64,000 bases of DNA, from assembly GCF_028401385.1 (NCBI RefSeq), contig NZ_JAQOMR010000001.1, positions 1,242,501 through 1,306,500 of the forward strand. The letters are read 5' to 3'. How positions within the stretch are numbered: the first letter of the stretch is position 1; each line of letters opens with the position of its first letter. The translations under genes were made by a program, and so were the position numbers. The stretch comes from Marinicella algicola (GTDB lineage: Bacteria > Pseudomonadota > Gammaproteobacteria > Xanthomonadales > Marinicellaceae). Below the pieces are notes generated by a model, which saw nothing but the letters and a program-made list of their open reading frames with translations, ran no database searches and was not told the DNA's origin. Shown here in pieces: positions 29,953-39,871 of the stretch.

Positions 29953-30445
29953 TCAGCGCCGCAGGCGGTTGGCTGCAAGCTCGTGCTCGAATGCCAGATG
30001 CCGCCGTAGAGCGCCGAACAGGCCACGCAGCATATAACCGACAGCTTCCGTGTTTACGCCGCCGCCTGTTGAGAGCCGTCGCAGCACCTCGGTGACCTCT
30101 TCGGCAAAGCACAGATCCTCGAAATGCTCGTATGAGAGCCGATCCAGCGCATCGGAAATCAATGCGTGGCGATCATCGGCCCGGCGGATGGCCGGGAACA
30201 CACGCATCTCTTCCATGTCCTGTGCCGCCCTGAGCGTCTGCACCAGCTTGTCGGCCAGTTGGCGACAGTCGTCACGGTTGACGTTCGCCGGAAGCGAGAT
30301 CGGCGACCGCTTCGAGCGCGTCGCACAAGCGTTCGATCTGTGCATGTGCGGACATCAGCGCTTCGCCGGCCGCACTAAGGTTTTCTGGGGTAGGCTGGTT
30401 CAATCTCATGTCCAAACAATGTGTGACGAGGGTTTCGGCAGTCAT
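29953..30445 (-). CDS. Hemerythrin-like HHE-domain protein (frame interrupted)
   Basis: A four-helix protein of about 163 residues with His/Glu positions resembling hemerythrin HHE domains: MSAHAQIERL, DMEEMRVFPAI, YEHFEDLCFAEEV and RRHLAFEHELAANR. These could bind a di-iron or other metal site. The start MTAETLVTHCLDM follows GGGAGGAACGC. The frame changes near 30285-30300 (one extra base or two missing). A TTGAC-N4-GTCAA box 64 bases upstream suggests oxygen-dependent control by FnrN. Oxygen or NO handling is inferred. Confidence 0.65.
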
Positions 30446-30508
30446 GCGTTCCTCCCTGCTGAATCGACCGTCCGGCTGTTATTTGCAGACAAATCGCACC
30501 CGCTTTCA

Positions 30509-30522
30509 TTGACTTAGGTCAA
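30509..30522. promoter_or_regulatory. FNR-type box upstream of the hemerythrin-like gene
   Basis: TTGACTTAGGTCAA is a perfect palindrome in its outer five bases and matches TTGAT-N4-ATCAA at eight of ten positions. It lies 64 bases before the minus-strand ATG at 30445 and 143 bases before the MFS gene start, so it could serve either gene; the spacing favours the former. Confidence 0.7.
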
Positions 30523-30664
30523 GAATGGCGCACACGGCGGCCTACGCCTGCCGCACCGGGCTATGTCAATTCGCGGTTTGCTTCAAAAATGTCATTAAAC
30601 TCACAAGTGTGGCGGCTAGAAATTGCCCGCAGAGATTATGGCCAATTCTCGAAGGAAAGACCGT

Positions 30665-32128
30665 ATGAACGACATTTTGAGCGATCAGTCGCACCTGAAA
30701 GCTGCGCGCAGTGTGCAGTTTTATATCGACGAGCGCCCTTACTGGGTTGATGGGACCGAAGCGCCGCCGCCGAAGATGACGGACAAGCAGTGGCTTATCT
30801 GGTGGTTGTCGGTCGCCGGAAAGTTTTTCGAAGGTCTCGTCGTGTTCATGACCGGCGTGGCCTTGCCGCTGATCGCCCGCGAATTCGGACTCAACGCTTC
30901 GCAACATGGCATGGTCGGCTCCGCCTCGCTGTTCGGCATCCTGATCGGTGCCAGTGCGCTCGGCGGCCTTGCCGACCGTTACGGTCGCAAACGGGTCTTC
31001 ATCTTCGAGCTCGGCCTGTTCATCGCTTTTCTCACGGCGATTGTTTTCACCCAGAGCTTCGCATGGCTGATCGTCTGCCTTTTCGGCATGGGACTTGCGC
31101 TTGGTTGTGACTATCCTACCGCCCATCTTGTGATCTCCGAAAGCACGCCCTCGAGAAACCGGGGAGGGTTGGTGCTCTCGGCCTTTGGTTTCCAGGCTGT
31201 TGGCGCGATCTTCGGGACAGCGCTTGGTTACATGATCCTGACGATTGACCCGTCAATCGGTGCCTGGCGCTGGATGTACGGGGTCGCAATCATCCCCGCG
31301 CTAGCGGTCTTTATCGGACGTTTTTTCATACCGGAGAGCGCGCATTGGCTGGCTGTGCATGGCCGGGGCCGTGACGCGGAGACCGAACTGCAAAAATTGC
31401 TGCAGCGCGAGCCGGCCTATCCGAAAGCCATCAGTCTCTCAGAGCCTGCCGAGCCACATCACAAAGCCCGGACGGGCTACCGCGGGCTGTTCAAGAAACG
31501 CAATATCCGGGCGCTGGTGCTGTCGTCTGTTCCATGGTTCCTTCAGGACCTCGGCACCTATGGTATCGGGATTTTCACGCCAACGATCCTGGCGGCAACC
31601 GTCGGCCATCAGCGCGAGCATGCCCAAAATGTTGCCGATCTGGTGCACAATGATCTGATCGCGGCGAAAGGAACGGCGCTGCTGGACATATTGCTTCTGG
31701 TCGGAATCATCGGCGCTGTGCTTCTGGCCGACCGTATCGGACGCATCCGGCTTCAGGTTTTCGGGTTTATCGGCTGTGCCGCGGGTCTGTTTATTGCGGC
31801 CCAGGCCGGGAGCTACTCGGGTGCCACGCAGACCGCACTGGTGTTCGGCGGGTTCATGCTGTTTAACTTCATGACCAATCTTGGCCCGAACGCCCAGACC
31901 TATCTGATCGCCGGCGAGGTGTTCCCGACACGCATTCGCGGAACAGGCGCGGGCTTTGCCGCGTCATTTGCAAAGATCGGCGCTTGCCTTACCGCGTTTC
32001 TGTTTCCGGTCCTGCTGGCCGATATCGGCACGACGGCGCTTCTTTACGGTCTGGTGGTAACCTCTTTGATCGGCGCGGTGGTGACATTCTTCTTCCGGAT
32101 TGAAACCCGCGGCGTTAGCTTGGAGTGA
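30665..32128 (+). CDS. Major facilitator superfamily transporter
   Basis: Inner-membrane proton-coupled carrier of 487 residues with about 12 hydrophobic segments. The family A-like motif GGLADRYGRKRVFIFE sits between helices 2 and 3, and a second half repeat has LLADRIGRIRLQVFG. The sugar/metabolite-proton symporter subfamily is likely (MGLALGCDYPTAHLVISES, AGEVFPTRIRGTGAG), but the substrate is not evident. ATG 30665 is preferred because of AAGGAAAGACC just upstream; an ATG 42 bases earlier is in frame. Confidence 0.85.
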   Translation: MNDILSDQSHLKAARSVQFYIDERPYWVDGTEAPPPKMTDKQWLIWWLSVAGKFFEGLVVFMTGVALPLIAREFGLNASQHGMVGSASLFGILIGASALGGLADRYGRKRVFIFELGLFIAFLTAIVFTQSFAWLIVCLFGMGLALGCDYPTAHLVISESTPSRNRGGLVLSAFGFQAVGAIFGTALGYMILTIDPSIGAWRWMYGVAIIPALAVFIGRFFIPESAHWLAVHGRGRDAETELQKLLQREPAYPKAISLSEPAEPHHKARTGYRGLFKKRNIRALVLSSVPWFLQDLGTYGIGIFTPTILAATVGHQREHAQNVADLVHNDLIAAKGTALLDILLLVGIIGAVLLADRIGRIRLQVFGFIGCAAGLFIAAQAGSYSGATQTALVFGGFMLFNFMTNLGPNAQTYLIAGEVFPTRIRGTGAGFAASFAKIGACLTAFLFPVLLADIGTTALLYGLVVTSLIGAVVTFFFRIETRGVSLE

Positions 32129-32152
32129 CGGTAGTTGTTTCCGGCTGATATC

Positions 32153-32181
32153 AAAAAACCCGGCCTTTTACAGCCGGGTTT
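32153..32181 (-). terminator. Rho-independent terminator of proVWX
   Basis: Perfect 9-bp arms AAACCCGGC and GCCGGGTTT with an 8-base loop. On the minus strand the stem is followed by six T, so it best ends the minus-strand pro operon. It may also stop the MFS transcript from the other side. Confidence 0.85.
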
Positions 32182-32221
32182 CCTATTATGCTCTGAATGA
32201 GACAGGGCAGTCGCAGTGCTA

Positions 32222-33229
32222 TCAGTTGGCAGCAGCGCGTGCCTTTTCAAGCCAAGTGTTGACCTGGTCCTGATTGTCCTTGATCCACTGGGTGGCCTGG
32301 GCCTGAACATCGTCATTGCCGTTGTTCATGGCGGTGTTCTGCGCGAAGATCGCCGGCAGCGGGATCGATACTTCCTTCAGAAGCGTATCGACAGCCGGGT
32401 TTTCGGCGATGAACTCGTCATTGACGACCGGTACGATGTCATTAGCGACGAAGCCCATGTAGCACGGATCGGCGACGCAGGTGTCGAGGCCCTTGGCCGG
32501 AGCCGGCAGATCGACGCCTTCCTTTTGCGGAACTTCGATCCACATCACATCCTTGCCCGGTGCCAGCTGGTCAACGGTCCAGTTCGGCGTCCAGGTGTAG
32601 AACAGGATGTGTTCGCCGTTCTGGTAGGCAGCGATTGCATCGGCCATGGAAGCTGAGTAGCCGGCCTTGATCGGGTTGATGTCGTCACCGAGGTCGAAGT
32701 CTTCCATGTGCTGCGAAATCGTCAGCTCGCAGCCCCAGCCCGGAGGGCAGGCGACCAGATCGGCCTTGCCGTCACCATTGCGGTCGAAGGCTTCCTTGAC
32801 TTCGTCACGCTTGAAGTCGTCAAGCGTCTTGATGTCGAACTTTTCGACGGCGGCCTTGTCGACGAGGTAGCCCTGAAGCGCGCCGCCCTTGGCAACTGCG
32901 CCATCAACCTTGGCCTTGCCCTCAAAGGTCGATTTGTAGGTTTCGTGCAGCGGGAACCAGCCATTGACCCAAAGGTCGACGTCACCCTGAGATACGGCCT
33001 GATAGAAGGCCGAGGCGCCGAGCGTCATCGGGCCGGATACGCTGTAGCCGAGATCTTCAAACATCTGCTTGTAGATTTCGGCCTGGAACCAACCGGTATC
33101 CCAGTCTGCCTGCGCCATACGAATGGTCTTGCCGTCGCCAGGCTCCTGCGCGAAAGCCGCAGTGGCCGGAACGAGACTGGCCGCACCGATCATGAGGGCG
33201 GCGGTAATCTTGCTGAGATTGTTGTTCAC
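32222..33229 (-). CDS. proX: Glycine betaine/proline ABC transporter, substrate-binding protein
   Basis: Periplasmic receptor, 335 residues with a Sec signal peptide (LMIGAASLVPATAAFAQ). It shows the ProX landmarks RNGDGKADLVACPPGWGCE (disulfide region), TWTPNW with aromatic ligands for a quaternary ammonium group, and GYLVDK. The aromatic residues W, F and Y needed for cation-pi binding are plentiful. Last gene of a proV-proW-proX operon on the minus strand; a terminator follows 40 bases after the stop. Confidence 0.93.
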   Translation of the reverse strand: MNNNLSKITAALMIGAASLVPATAAFAQEPGDGKTIRMAQADWDTGWFQAEIYKQMFEDLGYSVSGPMTLGASAFYQAVSQGDVDLWVNGWFPLHETYKSTFEGKAKVDGAVAKGGALQGYLVDKAAVEKFDIKTLDDFKRDEVKEAFDRNGDGKADLVACPPGWGCELTISQHMEDFDLGDDINPIKAGYSASMADAIAAYQNGEHILFYTWTPNWTVDQLAPGKDVMWIEVPQKEGVDLPAPAKGLDTCVADPCYMGFVANDIVPVVNDEFIAENPAVDTLLKEVSIPLPAIFAQNTAMNNGNDDVQAQATQWIKDNQDQVNTWLEKARAAAN

Positions 33230-33292
33230 GAGTGTTTCTCCGTTTTACGTGTTGCGGCGTGTCGCCTGCACGTGGCAGGCGCATCGCCTTGG

Positions 33293-34252
33293 CTACGGGA
33301 TCGGAGATCCCTTGAAAGCGGCCCTCGAGCCGCTCTCTTGCTTAATCGGCGGCCTTTTCTGGCCGCTGAACAGAGTTCCCAACGCCTGACGGAACGTCAT
33401 CCGGTTGGGATCGGAAGGCTCAACGAGGCCCTGAGTGATGCGGTCGAGCACAATCGCCAGAACCACGATGCCAAGGCCGCCAGCGGTCGCGCCGCCGACA
33501 TCCAGCCGGCCGAGGCCGGTGTTGACGACCTGTCCAAGGCCGCCCGCGCCGATGAGCGCTGCGATGACAACCATCGACATGGCGAGCATCAGCGTCTGAT
33601 TCAAGCCCGCCATGATGGTCCGCATCGCAAGCGGTAGCTGAACTTCGAACAGGGTCTGGGAGTAAGTTGCGCCAAAAGCTTCCGATGCCTCGATAAGATC
33701 GGTGCGCACATTACGGATGCCGAGATTGGTCATGCGAATAATCGGCGGCAGTGCAAAGATGATCGTGGCGATGATGCCGGGTGCCATACCGACACCGAAA
33801 AGCATAACGATCGGAACAAGATAGACGAAACTTGGAACAGTCTGCATTACGTCGAGGATCGGTCGTACGATCTTCCACGTCGTGTCGCTGCGGGCCACCA
33901 GAATGCCGACTGGAACACCGAGGATGGTACAGAAGATCACCGAGGTCAGGATCATGGCGAGCGTTGTCATCGTGTCCGGCCACAGTCCGATGAGGTCAAC
34001 GAAAAGAAAGCCGAAAATGGTGACCAGCGCCATGCTCTTGCCGACGATCCGCCAGGCGAGAAGCGCAAAGATTGCGGTCATCGCCAGCATGGGAACCCAT
34101 GCCAGGAAGGTGTCGAGTGCCATCAGCACCTGGTTGACCGGCACCTGAAGTGCACGGAAGAACGGCCGAAAATTGGGAACGAGGAAGCCGCGGACGAAGT
34201 CGTTGACCCACGTGTCGAACGGGATCGTGAAATACTGAGATGGATCTAGCAA
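33293..34252 (-). CDS. proW: Glycine betaine/proline ABC transporter, permease
   Basis: Inner-membrane permease of 319 residues. It starts MLDPSQYFTIPFDTWVNDFVRGF, a ProW-like amphipathic N-terminus, followed by six or seven membrane helices. The coupling motif EASEAFGATYSQTLFEVQLPLAMRTI fits the ABC permease EAA loop. Lies between the ATPase and binding-protein genes. Confidence 0.93.
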   Translation of the reverse strand: MLDPSQYFTIPFDTWVNDFVRGFLVPNFRPFFRALQVPVNQVLMALDTFLAWVPMLAMTAIFALLAWRIVGKSMALVTIFGFLFVDLIGLWPDTMTTLAMILTSVIFCTILGVPVGILVARSDTTWKIVRPILDVMQTVPSFVYLVPIVMLFGVGMAPGIIATIIFALPPIIRMTNLGIRNVRTDLIEASEAFGATYSQTLFEVQLPLAMRTIMAGLNQTLMLAMSMVVIAALIGAGGLGQVVNTGLGRLDVGGATAGGLGIVVLAIVLDRITQGLVEPSDPNRMTFRQALGTLFSGQKRPPIKQESGSRAAFKGSPIP

Positions 34253-34272
34253 ATCTCTGGTCTCCTGTCGGC

Positions 34273-35517
34273 TTACTCGGAAGCCGGCTGGTTAGCAGCC
34301 GGTTTCTGTTTCTGCTCGTCGGTTTCTTCAGTCGGCGCTTCTGGTTCTTCTTCATCAGCAGCAAGTTGTTCGAAGATGTCGTCTTGCGAGACCACCCCGA
34401 CCAGTTTGCCGTCATCATCGGTCACGGCCATGGGGACACCGCCCTGAGCGGCCCCGTAGACTTCGTTGAGGAATGCTTCTTCTGAGATCGTCGGTGGTTC
34501 CGCGAACATGACCTCGCGCACCGGTGTGTTGCGCGGGCACTGCAAGGCGTCGGAACGCATCAGCAAACCGACGGGCACGCCGCGTTCAACCACATAGGCA
34601 AGGTCCGACTTGGCCTTGTCCATGACGCCGAGCGCGTCGCGTGCGGTGGCATCGACCTTAACCCAGGCGGCATCGTTGGAAATATCGGAAACCTTGAACA
34701 CCCGGCTGCGGTCAATATCGGAAACGAACGCACGGACATAATCGTCTGCCGGATCCGAAACGATTTCCTGAGCGGTGCCTACCTGAACGAAAGCACCGTC
34801 TTTCATGATGGCAATACGATCACCGAGGATCATTGCCTCGTTAAGGTCGTGGGTGATGAACACGATGGTTTTCTTCAACTCTTTTTGAAGAACGATCAGC
34901 TCATCCTGCATTTCGCGACGGATCAGCGGGTCAAGTGCGCCGAAAGGCTCGTCCATCAGCAGGATTTCAGGATCGTTTGCCAGCCCGCGTGCAAGGCCGA
35001 CACGCTGCTGCATGCCGCCGGAAAGCTGGCTCGGATAGCTGTTGGCGTAGGCATCCAGACCGACCTTGGCGAGTGAGGCGAGGGCCTGTTTGTGGCGCTC
35101 GTCCTTGTCGACACCCTTGAGCTTCAGGCCGAAGGCAACGTTGTCGATAATGGTTTTATGAGGAAACAGCGCAAAGTGCTGGAAAACCATAGTGATTTTC
35201 TGCCTGCGCACATTTCTCAGCGCTTCCTTGCTGCAGGAAGCAACGTCGACATCGTCGATCACGATAGAGCCGGATGTCGGCGGGATCAGGCCATTGAGCG
35301 TGCGGACGATGGTGGACTTACCGGAGCCTGACAGGCCCATGATGACGAAAATTTCGCCTTCCTGAACTTCGAAGCTCACGTCGTCGATGCCAACGGTCAC
35401 ACCGGTGGCCTTGAAGATTTCTTCCTTGCTTTCGCCGGCGGCGAGGCGACGTGCCCCTTCGCCGCTATCATCGTTGAATAGCTTGGAGACGTTTTTCGCG
35501 GTCAGTTTGACAGTCAT
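34273..35517 (-). CDS. proV: Glycine betaine/proline ABC transporter, ATP-binding protein with CBS domains
   Basis: ATPase subunit of 414 residues. Walker A is GLSGSGKST, signature [16 protein letters not shown], Walker [15 protein letters not shown]. The C-terminal half carries two CBS motifs, the part that senses ionic strength in OpuA/ProV-type transporters, and ends in an acidic Glu/Gln/Pro-rich tail of about 30 residues. First gene of the operon; proW starts 20 bases after its stop. High-osmolarity induction is expected from the family. Confidence 0.94.
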   Translation of the reverse strand: MTVKLTAKNVSKLFNDDSGEGARRLAAGESKEEIFKATGVTVGIDDVSFEVQEGEIFVIMGLSGSGKSTIVRTLNGLIPPTSGSIVIDDVDVASCSKEALRNVRRQKITMVFQHFALFPHKTIIDNVAFGLKLKGVDKDERHKQALASLAKVGLDAYANSYPSQLSGGMQQRVGLARGLANDPEILLMDEPFGALDPLIRREMQDELIVLQKELKKTIVFITHDLNEAMILGDRIAIMKDGAFVQVGTAQEIVSDPADDYVRAFVSDIDRSRVFKVSDISNDAAWVKVDATARDALGVMDKAKSDLAYVVERGVPVGLLMRSDALQCPRNTPVREVMFAEPPTISEEAFLNEVYGAAQGGVPMAVTDDDGKLVGVVSQDDIFEQLAADEEEPEAPTEETDEQKQKPAANQPASE

Positions 35518-35974
35518 ACCTCTTCCTTACTCGGCAACAGGGGATGAGGTTCCCTGAGGCGTGCGATATTCGGTTGTGCCTGCGTGCGCGGCCCGCGTGG
35601 GCAACGCAACGGGTCGCTGGAAGCGACGCTCGCTTCCATCCGGACATCTCTTTCGCATTCGAGCAAAAGCGCAGGATCGGCTAGGCCGGTCCGGCGAATG
35701 TCCGCTATACCCCAAGGCTCATGGGAGCCCGACAAGGCCGCCTTATCCATTGTCAATTCAACGATATCGCGGCCTGCGTTGTTTAGAATTATGGCGGTGC
35801 AATGTCAAATTTCAGGCGTTCAGGTGGCGAAATCTCGGCTATGCTATCTGAAATAGGGTGTTCTGTTTTTTCAACCCTGTCCTTCCGATGTAGGGTGGCT
35901 TTCGGCTTGAACCGTCGGCGCGAGCAGAGTAGTTCAAAGGGGCATTTGATTGACATGGTGAGACGGGCAGTATT
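35518..35974. promoter_or_regulatory. Intergenic region between proV and the DnaJ-domain gene
   Basis: A 457-base divergent gap. It should contain the proV promoter (minus) and the promoter of the J-domain gene (plus). Short ORFs are present on both strands but show no family features or ribosome sites. I could not assign promoter boxes or repeats. Confidence 0.35.
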
Positions 35975-36606
35975 TTGATCGACCCCTATGAAGTGCTTGG
36001 CGTAGACCATGATTGTGACGAGAAGGCCGTGCGGGCGGCCTATCGGCGGCTTGCCAAGGATGCACATCCCGACAGCGGCGGTGATGACGAGCGTTTCGCC
36101 CGGCTGCAGGCGTCTTATGACCTGTTGAAGGATCCGGTCCGGCGCAGGGTGTTTGACGACACCGGCTATGACCCCGAGCTTGCTGATGCCAAGGATCTTA
36201 AAGGTCTGCTTCTGCTGGAGCCGCTCGTCAACGAGATGATCCTTGATGACCGGGAACCGGGCAGTTTCGATCCGGTTGCGGCAATGCGTCGCAAGCTCTC
36301 CGACGATATCCTGAAGAGCCGCTTTCACATTCTGGAGCTTGAGCGTCACCGCGCCCGCGTGCGCAAGCACATGGCGAGGCTCGGCCGCCGCAAACGCGAT
36401 AGCGGAACCTCCGATGTTCTCGGTTCCATGCTGCGCTCGCGAAGCGAATCAATCGCCGAGGCGATCCGAAACGCTGAGGCGCAGATCGACGCGATCGAGC
36501 AGGCCTATACGATGCTCGAGGGCTATGCCTACGAGATGGAGAGGATGAAATCGCTGCCAACAGCGATGACGAGACCGGGGATAATGACGGCAAGGCTGCG
36601 GAATAA
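35975..36606 (+). CDS. J-domain (DnaJ-like) protein (probable frame error near the end)
   Basis: J-domain co-chaperone-like protein. The first 65 residues form a J-domain (DPYEVLGVDHDCDEKAVRAAYRRLAKDAHPDSGG) with the essential HPD, but no zinc or C-terminal substrate domain. A helical region follows. Near 36538-36543 one added base converts an unlikely basic end into an acidic tail DEIAANSDDETGDNDGKAAE ending at 36606. Start is TTG 35975; no ATG precedes MIDPYEVLG. It would stimulate a DnaK-type chaperone; client unknown. dgt follows after 28 bases. Confidence 0.78.
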
Positions 36607-36634
36607 CACCGCCTGCTGACAGGAAGGGACACGC

Positions 36635-37966
36635 ATGGCGGCGATGGAATGGCCGAAATTGCTGGATCTGGAACCGTTGTTTCAGACTTCGCGCCAGCAG
36701 AATGCGCGTCGCCCTGCCTATGATCAGGACGCTGACCGGATCAGCTTCTCGGCGCCCTTCAGGCGGCTCGCCAACAAGACGCAGGTTCATCCCCTTTACG
36801 ATCACGACCACATCCATCACCGGCTGATCCACAGTATGGAAACCGCAAGTGTCGGCCGTTCGCTCGGCCTCGAGGTCGGTTGGTGGCTGGAACAAGCGGG
36901 CAAGGTGGAAAAGGGCGGGCAGGCGGTTGTTGCCGGTCTGGTGCACGCTGCGTGCCTCGCCCACGATATCGGCAATCCGCCCTTCGGCCATTCCGGCGAG
37001 GCCGCCATCGGTGCGTGGTTTGCCGAAAAGTTCGACAGGGGCGCCGGGCTGTTTGCCGATCGTGAAACCTGTTTTGCTGAGGAATTCGAGGCATTTGAGG
37101 GCAATGCCCAGGGGTTTCGCATTCTTGCCGGGCTGGAAATGCACAGGCGCGGTGGCATGCGGTTGACCCATGGCACGCTGGCAACGTTCCTCAAATATCC
37201 GGTAACGGCGCGGGTGCGTGGATCCGTTCCGAACCGTGACGGCGGCCTGAAAAAGTTTGGCGTCTTCGAAACCGAGCGCGAGGCGCTTCAGGTGGTTGCC
37301 TCTCAGACAGGTCTTGTCGCCGGTGATGAAACGGCGACATGGTGGCGGCGTCATCCGCTGGTCTATCTGGTCGAGGCCGCTGACGACATCTGTTACAATA
37401 TCCTCGATCTCGAAGATGCTTTCACCGCAGGCGATCTTTCATACAGGGAAGCCGCTGACCCGCTTTCGGCTGTTGCGGATATGGTGCCACGCGATGACCG
37501 TGGCAATACGCCGGCGGAGAAGATGGCGCTGCTGCGCGCCGTCGCCATAAGCCGGGCATTTGAGGATTGCAGCAAGGCCTTCAGCGCGCATTATGATGCG
37601 ATCATGACTGGCACGTTTTCGTCTGGTCTTGTGGAGGCGTCCGCCCAAGCGGAGCATTTTGCCGCGATTGGCAGGCTTGCCAATGGCCGGATCTTCACCT
37701 CACCGCGCAAGACAGAGCTGGAGGTGATGGGCCGCAACCTCGTTCACCGCATCCTTGATGGCGTACTGCCGGTGATCGAAGCGCTGGCAGCAGTGGATTT
37801 CGACAGCGACAGGCTGTCGGGCTATCCCATACAGCTTCAACGCGCTCTCGGCATTGACCTGCGGCATGCCCGCGATCCCTATTCGGCGCTGCATACGCTT
37901 GCCGATTATGTTTCTGGGATGACCGACCGTTATGCCGTGAAGATCGACCGGATGATTTCCGGCTGA
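36635..37966 (+). CDS. dgt: dGTP triphosphohydrolase-like protein
   Basis: HD-domain enzyme that removes triphosphate from deoxynucleotides. The 443 residues contain the metal-binding His in HHRLIHSMETASVGRSLG, the HD pair in CLAHDIGNPPFGHSGEAAI and the downstream Asp in YLVEAADDICYNILDLED. RISFSAPFRRLANKTQVHPL is conserved in the family. Long dNTPase type rather than the short deoxyguanosinetriphosphatase of rhizobia. Same strand as the J-domain gene, possibly cotranscribed. Confidence 0.9.
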   Translation: MAAMEWPKLLDLEPLFQTSRQQNARRPAYDQDADRISFSAPFRRLANKTQVHPLYDHDHIHHRLIHSMETASVGRSLGLEVGWWLEQAGKVEKGGQAVVAGLVHAACLAHDIGNPPFGHSGEAAIGAWFAEKFDRGAGLFADRETCFAEEFEAFEGNAQGFRILAGLEMHRRGGMRLTHGTLATFLKYPVTARVRGSVPNRDGGLKKFGVFETEREALQVVASQTGLVAGDETATWWRRHPLVYLVEAADDICYNILDLEDAFTAGDLSYREAADPLSAVADMVPRDDRGNTPAEKMALLRAVAISRAFEDCSKAFSAHYDAIMTGTFSSGLVEASAQAEHFAAIGRLANGRIFTSPRKTELEVMGRNLVHRILDGVLPVIEALAAVDFDSDRLSGYPIQLQRALGIDLRHARDPYSALHTLADYVSGMTDRYAVKIDRMISG

Positions 37967-37971
37967 GCCCG

Positions 37972-38505
37972 TTACTTCATCAGATCATGAAAGTGTGAGG
38001 CGAAGAAGTCGCCGAATACAAACGGCGCGGAAGTCCAGACGGCTGTCCAGAGCAAGGCGCCGGCGATGTTAGCCAGCAGGAACGGCGGCCACCGCATTGC
38101 CATCATGCCGGCGACGATACCGTTCAGTTGCCTGAGAATCACGACGAAACGTGCACCGACTACGACGGCGGGACCGCGCCGCATGTAGAGGCCTTCGATC
38201 CACGCCCGCCGGTCTTCGTTGAGCCCGATATAACGGCCGTAACGGTCGATAATGGTGCGGCCGCCATAACGGCCGATCGCATAGCCGGTGTTATCGCCGA
38301 GAACCGCGCCGGCGAAAACAGCAAGAAACACGCCCTCGATCGGTAATTGTCCGGTTGATGCGAGCAGCGAAGCGCCGATGACCCCGCTTTCGCCGGGCAA
38401 GGGCGCGCCGAGCGATTCCAGATAGACGATGATAAAAAGCGCCGGCAGCCCGTAATGCTTGAGATAGGGCTCGATCAGCGCTATCGATTCATGGATCAGA
38501 TGCAT
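37972..38505 (-). CDS. DedA-family membrane protein
   Basis: Inner-membrane protein of 177 residues with four hydrophobic segments. DedA marks: LESLGAPLPGES, AGAVLGDNTGYAIGRYGG and GARFVVILRQLNGIVAGMM, including the conserved Glu and Arg proposed for proton-coupled lipid-carrier transport (undecaprenyl phosphate or phosphatidylethanolamine flipping in characterised members). Convergent with dgt, five bases apart. Confidence 0.88.
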   Translation of the reverse strand: MHLIHESIALIEPYLKHYGLPALFIIVYLESLGAPLPGESGVIGASLLASTGQLPIEGVFLAVFAGAVLGDNTGYAIGRYGGRTIIDRYGRYIGLNEDRRAWIEGLYMRRGPAVVVGARFVVILRQLNGIVAGMMAMRWPPFLLANIAGALLWTAVWTSAPFVFGDFFASHFHDLMK

Positions 38506-38689
38506 GCCTGTTCCTCGTCCCGGTGTGGCCGCAGCGGCGCCGCAATTTCCGACAGTTTACCGTCGACTATTATGTTTTGCTAATAAAACGCAAGCCACTG
38601 CAATGTGCTGAAATGCATGAATATGGGCGCCGATAGGGGCAGGCCTTTGTGGAAATGTTGATTGAGACCGGAGTGGGGCTGTGGATAGC

Positions 38690-38764
38690 TGGTACGCCCT
38701 AGGGGAATCGAACCCCTCTTTCCAGAATGAGAATCTGGCGTCCTGACCGATAGACGAAGGGCGC
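38690..38764 (-). tRNA. tRNA-Glu (anticodon CTC)
   Basis: 75 bases including an encoded CCA. The anticodon loop is TTCTCAT in a CCAGA/TCTGG stem. T arm GAGGGGTTCGATTCCCCT. Reads GAG codons. First of three tandem tRNA-Glu genes. Confidence 0.95.
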
Positions 38765-38842
38765 AAGCGCCCATGAAGGCGCAAACACACTGACGGTAGC
38801 CATCGCTGTTTTGCAGAGGTGGTTGCCGGCTGGCAGACTGAA

Positions 38843-38917
38843 TGGCACGCCCTAGGGGAATCGAACCCCTCTTTCCAGAATGAAAATCTGGCGTCCTAAC
38901 CGATAGACGAAGGGCGC
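38843..38917 (-). tRNA. tRNA-Glu (anticodon TTC), copy 1
   Basis: 75 bases with encoded CCA; anticodon loop TTTTCAT in the same CCAGA/TCTGG stem. Reads GAA. Nearly identical to the copy at 39030 and, apart from a few bases, to the CTC gene, so the array arose by tandem duplication. Confidence 0.95.
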
Positions 38918-39029
38918 GCATCTCAGATCGACGAAACCGCCCATGCGGGGTCGCCGGTCAGCGAAAACACCGTATATCCGGAGCTATACTCCGGACCTTT
39001 CGCAGCAAGGTCTGTCGACCATGTGCGAA

Positions 39030-39104
39030 TGGCACGCCCTAGGGGAATCGAACCCCTCTTTCCAGAATGAAAATCTGGCGTCCTAACCGATAGACGAAGG
39101 GCGC
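39030..39104 (-). tRNA. tRNA-Glu (anticodon TTC), copy 2
   Basis: 75 bases with encoded CCA, same anticodon loop as the copy at 38843. The spacers between the three genes differ, so the repeat unit is confined to the tRNA. Confidence 0.95.
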
Positions 39105-39270
39105 GTGCGTTCGCTGGGCGCCCTTATAATCAGGCAATAGAATTGCTGCAAGCGTAAAACAGCGATTCCTTCAAAAAAACGACATGTTGCAAATGCGATC
39201 ACACGTCGGCGCGTAAGCATCTGATTTTTATGGGAAGATGCCGCGCCTTCTGACGCGACATCGTTTGGGC

Positions 39271-39710
39271 TTACCAGCTGCCGGTATTGGGCATCGATGC
39301 CCAGGGTTCTTTCGGCTCGAGGGGTCGCCTTGCTGTAGAATCTCTATCGAAATGCCGTCCGGTGAACGGACGAAAGCCATGTTCCCGTCGCGTGGCGGGC
39401 GGTTGATGATCACGCCTGCATCGGAGAGCTTCTGGCAGAAATCGTAGATATTTTCGACACGGTAGGCGAGGTGCCCGAAATTGCGACCTCCGGCATATTC
39501 CTCCGGATCCCAATTGTAGGTGAGCTCGAGTTTCGGCACATGTTCGCCGTCACCGTTTTCGAGGTCTCTGGGGGCTGCAAGAAACACCAGCGTGAACCGG
39601 CCCTTGTCATTGTCGATGCGGCGCACTTCCTGAAGGCCCATAAGTTCGCAGTAAAAGTGCAGCGAAGCATCGATGTCCGTGACACGGACCATGGTGTGAA
39701 GGTAATGCAT
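39271..39710 (-). CDS. gloA: Lactoylglutathione lyase (glyoxalase I; frame error near the end)
   Basis: Converts the methylglyoxal-glutathione adduct to lactoylglutathione. Vicinal-oxygen-chelate fold: MHYLHTMVRVTDIDASLHFYCELMG supplies the His ligand, KLELTYNW the Glu, FGHLAYRVENI the His, and GISIEILQQ the last Glu. All four metal ligands are present. The frame breaks in the G4 run at 39322-39325; one added base ends the protein as EPKEPWASMPNTGSW at 39271 instead of an Arg-rich tail. 146 residues after repair, normal for the family. Confidence 0.9.
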
Positions 39711-39871
39711 TTTTCTCTTCCCTATGGTGTTTTCAGAGACGAACTGTCATTCTGGAGGTCCCGCAAATAGGAGTTTTACGTTTTGAACTTGCGGGAACCC
39801 GCCGGATGAATGTTATTCTTATGACAAGAATCAGTTAATTCGTTGCCGGATTTTTCAAGGAGCGGGGCGGT

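Noticed and set aside
35514-35756. 80-residue minus-strand ORF upstream of proV
   Set aside because: No homology marks, overlaps the proV start region, and would place a gene across the likely promoter.
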